From: JBGSIZ01 sp041742255
GTDB taxonomy: Bacteria > Pseudomonadota > Alphaproteobacteria > Rhodobacterales > Rhodobacteraceae
Assembly (NCBI GenBank): GCA_041742255.1
Contig: JBGSIZ010000135.1
Location: forward strand, 1-17,623
Length of the DNA stretch: 17,623 nt
Reading direction: 5' to 3'
Below, piece after piece: positions 1 to 7,652 of the stretch. The translations under genes were made by a program, and so were the position numbers. The notes below the pieces were generated by a model that was not told the DNA's origin, made no database searches, and saw nothing but the letters and a program-made list of their open reading frames with translations. Each line of letters begins with the position of its first letter. Position 1 is the stretch's first letter.

Positions 1-1004
1 TCGATCACGTCATCGCTGGCCCCACCGTCGATGCCGTCATTGCCCAACTGGCCGTAAAGGACGTCCGCAGAACTGCCGCCGCGCAGGATGTCGTCGCCCG
101 CGCCGCCGTCGATGGTATCCTTGCCCCGGCCCCCGGCCAACAGGTCGTCGCCATTGTCGCCCCGGATGAAATCGTTGCCTTGGCCGCCGTAAATGGTGTC
201 GTCGCCCTTGTTGCCATGCAACCGGTCCGCCCCGAACCCGCCGTGCAGGATATCGTCGCCATCGGCCCCATGCATGTCGTCTTCGCCCAGACCGCCATAC
301 AGCACGTCCTTGTTGGCCCCGCCATAGATCAGGTCGGCCCCCTTGCCGCCCGAGATCACATCATTGCCCTTGCCGCCGAACAACCCGTCGTCACCGTCAT
401 AGCCGCTGATGTTGTCGTCGCCCGAATTGCCCCGGACCAGATCGCTGCCTTTGCCACCCTTGAGAACATCGCCGCCCGCACCGCCAAAGATGACATCATC
501 GCCGCCGCCGCCAAGGATGGTGTCATGCCCATCCAGCCCGATGATGAACTGTTCACCGTTGCCGCCCTTCAGCAGGTCCTTGAATTCGGTGCCTTCCAGA
601 TCGGGTTCGTCCTCTTCCTCGGGGATGGGGGTATAGGCGTCGATGCCTTCGACCGCGATATCCTCCACCAAGGGACCGTTCAGGGTGACGGTCAACCGTT
701 CCAGCCGGTCATCCGCGCTGTCGTATTCCACCGCAAAGCCATCCTCGAACAGGAACACGGACAGGGGCGAAGCGATGGTTGTGCCCGGCCCAAGGCCAAC
801 AACCGCATCCCCTGTTGCCTGCACGACCAATTCGCCATCGGTGCCGATCACAACCATGTTCAGTTCATATTGGTCGGCAAAGGCCGGATTGACCTCTTGC
901 CACAAGACAACCGTGCCGCCCCAGGCTTCGCTGCTGAAATTTACATCTTGAATGATGGTTTCGGTCTCGGCCCGCTCCGCAATAAAGGTTTCTGGTGTGA
1001 ACAT
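1..1004 (-). CDS. RTX-type calcium-binding secreted protein, N-terminal part (runs off left edge)
   Basis: The reading frame is open from the ATG at 1004 to the window edge (334 codons seen; C-terminus missing). Residues 1-145 form an acidic N-terminal region that I do not recognise. It has no Sec signal peptide and ends in a proline/glutamate-rich linker (about 126-137). From residue 156 to the edge there are about 20 back-to-back nonapeptides of the GGxGxDxxx type, for example GGKGNDVIS and GGQGNDFIR. In this family such repeats fold into a calcium-binding beta-roll, and the protein is exported by a type I ABC system through a C-terminal signal. That signal would lie outside the window, and no type I secretion genes are visible here. 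The start is supported by a G-rich stretch (GGGGGA) a few bases upstream. The repeat array makes the family call firm, but enzymatic activity or host function cannot be judged. Confidence 0.88.
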   Translation of the reverse strand, partial: MFTPETFIAERAETETIIQDVNFSSEAWGGTVVLWQEVNPAFADQYELNMVVIGTDGELVVQATGDAVVGLGPGTTIASPLSVFLFEDGFAVEYDSADDRLERLTVTLNGPLVEDIAVEGIDAYTPIPEEEDEPDLEGTEFKDLLKGGNGEQFIIGLDGHDTILGGGGDDVIFGGAGGDVLKGGKGSDLVRGNSGDDNISGYDGDDGLFGGKGNDVISGGKGADLIYGGANKDVLYGGLGEDDMHGADGDDILHGGFGADRLHGNKGDDTIYGGQGNDFIRGDNGDDLLAGGRGKDTIDGGAGDDILRGGSSADVLYGQLGNDGIDGGASDDVI

Positions 1005-1296
1005 GGTCGCATCCCCCGCACTAAAGAATCGTGGGGCCGCAGCAGCCCCAAATATGGCGGGACTGTGACCAGAATTCGGCAAAATCGCAAAGCCTTGTTA
1101 AGACTATGATAAGGATTTCACGCAATTTCCCGGTTTGGCGCGGGTTGTTTCGAATATCGAAACAACCGACCTGTCCTTTTGGACAAGTCGGCCAAGGCAG
1201 GCGCGGCCGGACCAGAGTATCCGCCCAGCCTCGGCAATCCATGAAAGAAAGTTGCGAAAATTCACCCTCCTGCGACACTTTTGTCGTCGCGTGTGG
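1005..1296. other. Intergenic regulatory gap between divergent RTX gene and ilv operon
   Basis: No convincing protein-coding gene lies here. The stretch carries a 6-bp stem-loop (TGGGGC 1032-1037 with GCCCCA 1045-1050) that would sit in the 5' UTR of the RTX transcript. It also holds an imperfect inverted repeat around 1094-1115 and the strong overlapping palindromes at 1143-1191, listed separately. It is noticeably more AT-rich in patches (1075-1160) than the flanking genes, as expected of a divergent promoter region. I could not place a convincing minus-strand promoter for the RTX gene. Confidence 0.6.
1143..1191. promoter_or_regulatory. Two overlapping inverted repeats (operator-like)
   Basis: The first element (1143-1167) is a perfect inverted repeat with 11-bp arms, GGTTGTTTCGA and TCGAAACAACC, around ATA. 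The second (1166-1191) has 11-bp arms with one mismatch, CCGACCTGTCC and GGACAAGTCGG, around TTTT. It shares the CC at 1166-1167 with the first. Neither is followed by a T tract on either strand, so they do not look like intrinsic terminators. The first, with its TTTCGA core, looks like a binding site for a dimeric helix-turn-helix regulator. I cannot name the regulator, and either divergent transcript could be the target. Confidence 0.5.
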
Positions 1297-1324
1297 TTGA
1301 CGATGGTTTTCCCGCATGCATAAG
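1297..1324 (+). promoter_or_regulatory. Putative sigma-70-type promoter of the ilv operon
   Basis: A TTGACG hexamer (1297-1302) lies 16 bp before CATAAG (1319-1324), close to the vegetative consensus. Transcription would start near 1330, about 20 nt before the leader peptide ATG at 1353. That fits an attenuator leader whose short ORF begins near the 5' end of the RNA. This is a sequence match only. Confidence 0.5.
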
Positions 1325-1352
1325 GTCACGCCACAACCCAAAAGGCAGTCCG

Positions 1353-1400
1353 ATGATCCGCATTCTAGTATCAGTCCCGAAAAGGCGCATGGGCCGGTAA
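1353..1400 (+). CDS. ilv leader peptide (attenuator peptide, 15 aa)
   Basis: A short ORF reads MIRILVSVPKRRMGR and stops with TAA at 1398-1400. It is preceded by AAAAGG (about 1340-1345) at a normal ribosome binding distance. Ile2, Ile4, Leu5, Val6 and Val8 place five branched-chain codons within codons 2-8. All three amino acids of the pathway encoded downstream are represented. The last five codons lie inside the left arm of the antiterminator stem (1384-1393), so ribosome position would decide which RNA structure forms. This is the classic layout of leader peptides that control ilv operons in proteobacteria. The short length means the call rests on composition and context rather than homology. 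Confidence 0.85.
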   Translation: MIRILVSVPKRRMGR

Positions 1401-1429
1401 CGGCAAACCAGACAGGTTCCCCATGCGCC
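1384..1429 (+). promoter_or_regulatory. Antiterminator structure of the ilv attenuator
   Basis: GGCGCATGGG (1384-1393) and CCCATGCGCC (1420-1429) form a perfect 10-bp stem. Between the arms two small hairpins can form, GCCG-GTAA-CGGC (1393-1404; its GTAA loop includes the leader stop codon) and AACC-AGACA-GGTT (1406-1418), giving a three-way-junction-like fold. The right arm takes bases 1427-1429, which belong to the 5' arm of the terminator stem, so the two structures compete. A ribosome stalled at the Ile/Leu/Val codons (1356-1376) leaves the left arm free. A ribosome at the stop codon covers it. Confidence 0.75.
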
Positions 1430-1451
1430 CCCGAAACCCGGGGGCTTTTTT
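1427..1451 (+). terminator. Intrinsic terminator of the ilv attenuator
   Basis: GCCCCCG (1427-1433) pairs with CGGGGGC (1439-1445) around the loop AAACC, followed directly by six T (1446-1451). It lies between the leader peptide and ilvI and overlaps the antiterminator arm. It is therefore read as a conditional terminator that stops transcription when branched-chain aminoacyl-tRNAs are plentiful. Confidence 0.85.
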
Positions 1452-1488
1452 ATGCGCGTCACACGGCTCCACACAAAGGATACGACAC

Positions 1489-3239
<1,751 letters not shown>

Positions 3240-3243
<4 letters not shown>

Positions 3244-3521
3244 TCCGCGCAGGGGGTCTTGCCATTGCGGCCCTTGCCCTGTCGGCCTGCATCGGGCCGG
3301 CGGGTGCCGACGCGCAACGGGTCGATGTGGGGGGCGACGTGTTCTGGGTCCGGATCAACGAACCTGCGGTGGTGGTCCACAACTTTGCCACCGGTGTCCG
3401 CAATCAGCCTCGGTTGTTCCAAGGCGCGCAAACCGCCATCGCGCAGGTGTCCCCCTGCACACTCACAGATTTCCGGCAAGAGGTCGGGGTCAATACCTAT
3501 ACCGGCACCCTCACCTGCTAA
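3240..3521 (+). CDS. Small predicted lipoprotein between ilvI and ilvH
   Basis: This 93-residue protein starts with GTG at 3240, overlapping the ilvI stop (GTGA). AAGGGGAG (3223-3230) lies 9 nt upstream, so translation is probably both coupled and independently primed. The N-terminus has Arg3, a hydrophobic stretch and the lipobox L-S-A-C with Cys17. An AxA site before Gln26 could instead allow ordinary signal peptidase I cleavage. The mature part is small and polar. It has Cys73 and a C-terminal Cys93 that could form a disulfide outside the cytoplasm. I recognise no domain. Its place inside an amino-acid biosynthesis operon is unexpected for an exported protein. The absence of gaps, the overlap and the good ribosome binding site support a real gene, but its function is unknown. 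Confidence 0.75.
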
Positions 3522-3541
3522 TCCAAGGATCAGGAAACAAA

Positions 3542-4102
3542 ATGTCCGCACTGAATATCAAAAAGGGCGCCACGAGCCATTCCGCCTATAACCTCCGCGA
3601 CACCCACAGTGCTGTCGAGGAACGGCACACGCTCGCGGTGATCGTGGAAAACGAACCGGGCGTTCTGGCGCGGGTCATCGGCCTGTTTTCGGGCCGGGGG
3701 TATAACATCGACAGCCTGACCGTGGCCGAGGTGGACCACACGGGCCATCTGTCGCGCATCACCATTGTCACGTCCGGCACCCCCCATGTCATCGACCAGA
3801 TCGAGGCGCAACTGGGCCGCATCGTGTCCGTGCGCGAGGTTCACGACCTGACCATGACGGGCCGCCCGGTAGAACGCGAACTGGGCCTTCTCAAGGTTGC
3901 GGGCAAGGGCGAGGCGCGGGTCGAGGCGCTGCGCCTTGCCGATATTTTCCGGGCCAGCGTGGTGGATTCAACGCTCGAATCCTTTGTGTTCGAAATCACC
4001 GGCACCTCGGAAAAGATCGACGCATTCGCCGATCTTATGCGCCCGCTAGGTCTGGTGGAGATTGCCCGCACAGGGGTCGCAGCCCTCGCGCGCGGAAAAT
4101 AA
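3542..4102 (+). CDS. ilvH: Acetolactate synthase small (regulatory) subunit
   Basis: This 186-residue protein is the regulatory partner of IlvI. It binds valine and similar effectors and stimulates the catalytic subunit. An ACT domain spans about residues 29-103, with VENEPGVLARVIGLFSGRGY and NIDSLTVAEV, the hallmark of the family. A C-terminal ALS_ss domain follows (about 110-182), with ERELGLLKV and IARTGV. About 25 extra N-terminal residues precede the ACT domain. ATG 3542 follows AGGAA (about 3531-3535) at a normal distance. It lies 20 nt after the small lipoprotein gene and ends the operon just before a strong hairpin at 4111. Confidence 0.96.
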   Translation: MSALNIKKGATSHSAYNLRDTHSAVEERHTLAVIVENEPGVLARVIGLFSGRGYNIDSLTVAEVDHTGHLSRITIVTSGTPHVIDQIEAQLGRIVSVREVHDLTMTGRPVERELGLLKVAGKGEARVEALRLADIFRASVVDSTLESFVFEITGTSEKIDAFADLMRPLGLVEIARTGVAALARGK

Positions 4103-4110
4103 AGCAGGCA

Positions 4111-4138
4111 GGCAGGGGGCCGGGGGCAGCCCCCTGCC
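4111..4138. terminator. GC-rich hairpin between convergent ilvH and EF-hand gene
   Basis: A perfect 10-bp stem, GGCAGGGGGC (4111-4120) with GCCCCCTGCC (4129-4138), has an 8-nt loop. It starts 9 nt after the ilvH stop and ends 6 nt before the stop of the convergent EF-hand gene. There is no T tract on either strand, so it is either a T-less bidirectional terminator or a 3'-end stabiliser. Confidence 0.6.
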
Positions 4139-4144
4139 CCACGC

Positions 4145-4399
4145 TCAGCCGTCCATTGCGGGCAACAGGCCCGCATCGGTGGCTGCCGTGATCTCTGTTG
4201 CGTCAAGCAGGCCATCGCCCGAGGTGTCCATGGCCGAGAACCCCTCGCCCGTCAGATCGGGCATCGCCACCTGAAGTTCGGGAAACGAATAAAGGCCGTC
4301 GCCATCGGTATCAATCGCGGCATCCTGAGCGACGGCGGCACCCGCCCCCATCACAAGGGTCAGGATAAGGGCGATGCGCGGTGCGGTGTTGGTGTTCAT
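4145..4399 (-). CDS. Small exported EF-hand calcium-binding protein
   Basis: This protein of 84 residues (86 if the ATG at 4405 is used) has a signal peptide: a short N-terminus, hydrophobic residues about 9-23 and a cleavage site near AVA|Q. The mature part holds two EF-hand loops. DTDGDGLYSFPE (30-41) and DTSGDGLLDATE (58-69) both have acidic residues at positions 1, 5 and 12 and Gly at 6. A calcium-binding periplasmic or secreted role follows from that, but the partner is unknown. AGGAG (4409-4413) is 9 nt from ATG 4399 and only 3 nt from ATG 4405, which is why I prefer 4399. The gene is monocistronic and converges on the ilv operon. Confidence 0.85.
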   Translation of the reverse strand: MNTNTAPRIALILTLVMGAGAAVAQDAAIDTDGDGLYSFPELQVAMPDLTGEGFSAMDTSGDGLLDATEITAATDAGLLPAMDG

Positions 4400-4405
4400 T
4401 GTCAT

Positions 4406-4750
4406 AGTCTCCTGTCGTTTGGACATGTGCCGGGGCGGTGTGCCATCCGGTGTGGTCAGACTGCACGGGGCGACAAACACGTTGCCAGCCGCCCGTGGAC
4501 CCCGGTTGGTTTTGGGCGATTGGGCGCGGATTTGGGTGCGTTCGCCCGGCCATTGCCTGCTGAAAAAGAGGGTGGCCAGAGGACAAGCGGACGGGCACCG
4601 ATGCCACGCGCCCGTGTCGGCAATTCCGCGCCCGGTCGGCACCGGGGCACGGCCTGAAAATAATGGCGGTCCCGTGCCTGTCCCTGGCCTTTGGGGGTTG
4701 CTGCGCCGCTGTCGGCGCGACACTCTGCCCCCAAAACGACAGGAGCCTGC
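4406..4750. other. Divergent intergenic region before nucleoside hydrolase
   Basis: This gap of about 345 bp has no convincing gene in any frame. It contains a near-exact direct repeat, GCGCCCGTGTCGGCA (4608-4622) and GCGCCCGGTCGGCA (4628-4641), with starts 20 bp apart. An AT-rich patch, GAAAATAATGG (4656-4666), could serve as a -10 region for the plus-strand gene. The large stem-loop at 4690-4735 follows. The minus-strand promoter of the EF-hand gene must also lie here, but I could not place it. Confidence 0.5.
4690..4735 (+). promoter_or_regulatory. Structured 5' leader of nucleoside hydrolase mRNA
   Basis: The outer stem TTTGGGGG (4690-4697) with CCCCCAAA (4728-4735) encloses an inner stem GCGCCG (4703-4708) with CGGCGC (4713-4718) around a CTGT tetraloop. 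The two are separated by an asymmetric internal loop. The structure ends 5 nt before the AGGAG ribosome binding site (4741-4745). No T tract follows, so it is more likely a translational or stability element than a terminator. It does not match a riboswitch class I can recognise. Confidence 0.5.
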
Positions 4751-5692
4751 ATGCCCCCCCGCAAGATCATCATCGACACCGACCCCGGACAGGATGACGC
4801 TGTCGCCATCCTGTTGGCACTGGCCAGCCCCGACGATCTGACCGTTCTGGGCATCACGGCGGTGGCGGGCAATGTGCCGCTCCACTTGACCCAGAAAAAC
4901 GCGCGCATCGTGTGCGAGCTGGCGGGCAATAGGGACGTCAAGGTGTTCGCGGGCTGCGATGCGCCCTTGGTGCGCCCTTTGGTCACGGCCGAACATGTGC
5001 ATGGCAAAACGGGGCTGGACGGGCCCGCGCTGGCCGATCCCACCATGCCATTGCAGGACCAGCACGCCGTCGAATTCATCATCGACACGCTGCGCGCCGA
5101 ACCGCCCGGCACCGTGACCCTGTGCCCACTTGGCCCTTTGACCAACATCGCCACAGCGTTTGCCCGCGCGCCCGACATCGTGGGCCGGGTGCAAGAAATC
5201 GTGTTGATGGGGGGCGCCTATTTCGAGGTGGGCAACATCACCCCCGCAGCCGAGTTCAACATCTATGTGGACCCCGAAGCCGCCGATGCGGTGTTCCGGT
5301 CCGGTGTGCCCTTGGTAGCGATGCCGCTGGATGTGACGCACAAGGCGTTGACGACCAAGCCCCGCATTCAGGCGTTCCGCAACATGGGCACCAAGGTGGG
5401 CACCATGGTCGCGGAATGGACAGACTTTTTCGAACGCTTCGACATGGAAAAATACGGGTCCGAAGGCGCGCCGCTGCATGACCCTTGCGTCATCGCCTAT
5501 TTGCTGGAACCGCAATTGTTCAGCGGGCGCCATATCAATGTGACGGTGGAAACCACGTCCGACCTGACGCTGGGCATGACCGTCGCCGACTGGTGGCGGG
5601 TCACGGACCGGGTGCCCAATTGTTTGTTCATGGGCGATATTCACGCCGAAGGGTTTTATCGCCTGCTCACCTCGCGGTTGGCCCGGCTGTGA
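4751..5692 (+). CDS. Inosine/uridine-preferring nucleoside hydrolase family protein
   Basis: This 313-residue protein belongs to the family that cleaves the N-glycosidic bond of ribonucleosides to give ribose and free base, a salvage reaction usually in the cytoplasm. The N-terminal calcium-binding signature DTDPGQDDA occupies residues 9-17. AEFNIYVDPEAA contributes the ribose-contacting Asn, and the conserved LHDP near the C-terminal third carries the His and Asp used in catalysis and metal binding. Length is normal for the family (about 310). The ATG at 4751 follows AGGAG by 5 nt. The next gene overlaps its stop by 4 nt. The exact substrate (purine or pyrimidine nucleoside) cannot be told from sequence. 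A structured leader precedes it. Confidence 0.92.
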   Translation: MPPRKIIIDTDPGQDDAVAILLALASPDDLTVLGITAVAGNVPLHLTQKNARIVCELAGNRDVKVFAGCDAPLVRPLVTAEHVHGKTGLDGPALADPTMPLQDQHAVEFIIDTLRAEPPGTVTLCPLGPLTNIATAFARAPDIVGRVQEIVLMGGAYFEVGNITPAAEFNIYVDPEAADAVFRSGVPLVAMPLDVTHKALTTKPRIQAFRNMGTKVGTMVAEWTDFFERFDMEKYGSEGAPLHDPCVIAYLLEPQLFSGRHINVTVETTSDLTLGMTVADWWRVTDRVPNCLFMGDIHAEGFYRLLTSRLARL

Positions 5693-6138
5693 CCACCGCC
5701 CTGCATCTGGCGCAGACCGCCGATCTGGCCACGCTCACCGGGCTTATGACGCGCTATGGGGCCGAGGCCGGGTTGACCCGGACCGATGACCAACGGACCG
5801 CCGCCGTGGCCCCGTTGCTGGAGGGGTCGCCTTATGGCGCGGCCTATTTGCTGGGTCCAGCGCGCGCCCCTGTCGGCTATGTCATTCTGACCTTTGGCTG
5901 GTCGATGGCCCATGGCGGCATGGACGGGTGGATCACCGAAATCTACGTGCGCCCGTCGGTGCGACGGCGCGGCATCGCGACCGAGGTGCTGTTTGCCTTG
6001 GGGCGCACGATGCAATCGGCAGGCGTGACCGCGCTGCACATGTTGGTGGACCGAACCGCCACGCAGGCGCAGGGGGCATTCCGCACCGCAGGCTTTGCGA
6101 TGAACGACAACCATGGGGTCATGACCCGCAAACTGTGA
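5689..6138 (+). CDS. GNAT family N-acetyltransferase
   Basis: This 149-residue protein transfers an acetyl group from acetyl-CoA to an amine. The substrate is unknown. The acetyl-CoA binding motif A reads EIYVRPSVRRRGIATEVL around residues 84-101, with R93-R94-G95-I96-A97 forming the Q/RxxGxG/A loop. A C-terminal AFRTAGF segment matches the typical final beta-strand region. GTG 5689 overlaps the nucleoside hydrolase stop as GTGA, and no good ribosome binding site is seen, so translation is probably coupled. An ATG near 5746 is a weaker alternative because it would remove the first beta strand. The shared mRNA with the hydrolase is clear, but a shared pathway is only an inference. Confidence 0.87.
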   Translation: MTTALHLAQTADLATLTGLMTRYGAEAGLTRTDDQRTAAVAPLLEGSPYGAAYLLGPARAPVGYVILTFGWSMAHGGMDGWITEIYVRPSVRRRGIATEVLFALGRTMQSAGVTALHMLVDRTATQAQGAFRTAGFAMNDNHGVMTRKL

Positions 6139-6184
6139 TCCGGTTTTTGGAACCGTTGGCGGCGCGACCTGCGACATATTCTGC

Positions 6185-6202
6185 TTTTCATATATATTAT
6201 GG
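6185..6202 (+). promoter_or_regulatory. AT-rich patch, possible promoter -10 region of rhodanese gene
   Basis: In a GC-rich setting, the stretch from about 6186 to 6200 (TTTTCATATATATTA) stands out. Several overlapping TATATT/TATTAT -10-like hexamers are present, 60-75 nt upstream of the rhodanese ATG. A clear -35 element at correct spacing is not evident; TTGGCG at 6156-6161 is too far for some choices. Low confidence. Confidence 0.3.
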
Positions 6203-6259
6203 TTGTGAAACGGCGCAGCCCTGAGTATTTCGTTGCGGCACGCATCAAGGGACAAAACC

Positions 6260-6607
6260 ATGGTTGACTACACATCGAAATTCCAGACCTTCGTCGACGC
6301 TGCCCGCGCCAAGGTCGACGAAGTCGCCGCATCGGACGTTGACGCGCTGGTCGCGGCAGGGGCTGTCGCCCTCGATATCCGGGACCCGGACGAACATGCG
6401 GCGGGGCATATTCCCGGATCGTTGCACATCAGCCGGGGCAAGCTGGAGATGAACGTCGAAGGCGTGATCCCCGATCTGGACACCACGATCCTGTGCTATT
6501 GCAACGCCTATAACCGGGGCGCCCTGTCGGCGGCGTCCTTGCGGGACATGGGTTACAAGAACGCGAAATTCATCGCGGGCGGGCTCAAGGCGTACAAGGC
6601 ACTGTAA
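6260..6607 (+). CDS. Single-domain rhodanese-like sulfurtransferase
   Basis: This 115-residue protein is one rhodanese domain. Family members carry sulfur as a cysteine persulfide between donors and acceptors such as thiosulfate, glutathione persulfide or cyanide. ALDIRDPDEHAAGHIPGSLHI (about residues 37-57) is the conserved N-terminal CH2A-like motif. The active-site loop CNAYNRG contains Cys81 and Arg86, the CX4R pattern expected of an active enzyme. FIAGGLKAYK closes the domain. There is no signal peptide, so it should be cytoplasmic. AAGGGA lies about 8 nt before ATG 6260. It is separated by 121 nt from the acetyltransferase and probably has its own promoter. It converges on the dehydrogenase gene 14 nt away. 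Confidence 0.9.
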   Translation: MVDYTSKFQTFVDAARAKVDEVAASDVDALVAAGAVALDIRDPDEHAAGHIPGSLHISRGKLEMNVEGVIPDLDTTILCYCNAYNRGALSAASLRDMGYKNAKFIAGGLKAYKAL

Positions 6608-6613
6608 CCCCGT

Positions 6614-6633
6614 GGCGCGCGTTACAGCGCGCC
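6614..6633. terminator. Hairpin at the convergent rhodanese / dehydrogenase junction
   Basis: GGCGCGC (6614-6620) and GCGCGCC (6627-6633) form a 7-bp stem around GTTACA. The stop codon of the minus-strand dehydrogenase lies in the loop. CCCC (6608-6611) and GGGG (6634-6637) can extend it past a 2-nt bulge. No T tract is present. It probably acts for both transcripts. Confidence 0.5.
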
Positions 6634-7608
6634 GGGGACCACCAGATCGGGCGGGCGGTGGCCATCGTCAAAGGTTTTGATATTGATCAGAACCTTTTCG
6701 CCCATCTCAATCCGGCCTTCGACAGTGGCGGACCCCATATGGGGCAACAACACCACATTGGGCAGTTCGCGCAGGCGGGGGTTGATCTCGGCCCCGCGTT
6801 CGAACACGTCCAAGCCCGCCCCCGCAATCTCGCCCGCGCGCACCATCCGCGTCAGCGCGTTTTCGTCGATCACCTCGCCGCGCGACGTGTTCACGATGAC
6901 AGCGGTGGGCTTCATCAGCTTGAGCCTGCGGGCGTTCATCAGGTGAAACGTGGCGGGGGTGTGGGGGCAATTGATCGACAGGATGTCAACGCGCGACACC
7001 ATCTGGTCCAGACTTTCCCACCATGTGGCCTCAAGGGCGGCCTCAATCTCGGGGCGCAGGCGTTTGCGGTTGTGGTAATGCACGGTCATCCCAAACGCGC
7101 GGGCGCGGCGGGCGACGGCCTGCCCGATCCGGCCCATGCCCAATATCCCCAGACGACGGCCCGCAATCCGGCCCCCCAGCATGGCGGTGGGCGCCCATCC
7201 GCGCCAATCCCCTGATTGCATCAACGCCAGACCTTCGGGGATGCGGCGGGTGACGGCAAGGATCAGGGCCAGCGTCATATCGGCGGTGTCGTCGGTGACC
7301 ACACCGGGGGTGTTGCACACAAGGATGCCGCGCTGCCGGGCGGTGTGGATGTCGATATGATCGACCCCTGCCCCGTAATTCGCAATCAGCTTGAGCCGGT
7401 CCCCGGCCTGCGCCAACAGACGGGCATCAATGGCATCGGTCACCGTGGGCACGATCACATCCGCGCCCTGCATCGCGGCGACCAGCGCGTCGCGGGTCAT
7501 CGGCGTATCGGTTTCGTTCAAGGTCACGTCGAACAATTCGCGCATCCGGGTCTCTACAACCTCTGGCAACCGTCGCGTCACAACAACACTCAGCCGTTTC
7601 GATGGCAT
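6622..7608 (-). CDS. D-isomer-specific 2-hydroxyacid dehydrogenase (glyoxylate/hydroxypyruvate reductase type)
   Basis: This 328-residue NAD(P)-dependent enzyme belongs to the family that reduces 2-oxoacids such as glyoxylate or hydroxypyruvate to D-2-hydroxyacids. The Rossmann nucleotide-binding site GILGMGRIG lies at 154-162. Asn-Tyr-Gly-Ala-Gly-Val-Asp (78-84) is the substrate loop. Catalytic Arg243 is in NTSRGEV and His290 is in LLPHMGSAT. The usual catalytic Glu, 18 residues before the His in an E-P pair, is Gly272 here; the segment reads DVFERGAEINP. Glu274 is the nearest acidic residue. GGAGG lies 7 nt before the ATG at 7608, so the start is firm. The exact substrate is open. Confidence 0.9.
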   Translation of the reverse strand: MPSKRLSVVVTRRLPEVVETRMRELFDVTLNETDTPMTRDALVAAMQGADVIVPTVTDAIDARLLAQAGDRLKLIANYGAGVDHIDIHTARQRGILVCNTPGVVTDDTADMTLALILAVTRRIPEGLALMQSGDWRGWAPTAMLGGRIAGRRLGILGMGRIGQAVARRARAFGMTVHYHNRKRLRPEIEAALEATWWESLDQMVSRVDILSINCPHTPATFHLMNARRLKLMKPTAVIVNTSRGEVIDENALTRMVRAGEIAGAGLDVFERGAEINPRLRELPNVVLLPHMGSATVEGRIEMGEKVLINIKTFDDGHRPPDLVVPGAL

Positions 7609-7652
7609 CTTTGCGCCTCCCGTCCTTTGCTTTTCCCGCCCGTGGTGTCAGA

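Noticed and set aside
1..560. CRISPR-like or satellite-type DNA repeat
   Set aside because: The periodicity is 27 bp and in frame, and encodes RTX nonapeptides. The DNA copies are diverged and there are no unique spacers.
180..1109. Long plus-strand open frame antisense to the RTX gene
   Set aside because: It arises from the repetitive glycine/aspartate codons on the other strand. The minus-strand frame has clear RTX repeats and a ribosome binding site.
1423..1488. ATG at 1423 as an upstream start for ilvI, adding 22 residues
   Set aside because: It would translate through the attenuator terminator hairpin and T tract, has no ribosome binding site, and adds residues absent from the family. 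ATG 1489 has AAAGGA 8 nt upstream.
4145..5644. Minus-strand open frame that would extend the EF-hand protein to 499 residues
   Set aside because: The extra sequence is antisense to the nucleoside hydrolase and has no homology. The short form has a proper signal peptide and a ribosome binding site.
5485..5688. Acetyltransferase extended upstream into the nucleoside hydrolase frame region
   Set aside because: The additional residues are an out-of-frame reading of the hydrolase. The GTG at 5689 in the GTGA overlap fits coupling and the GNAT length.
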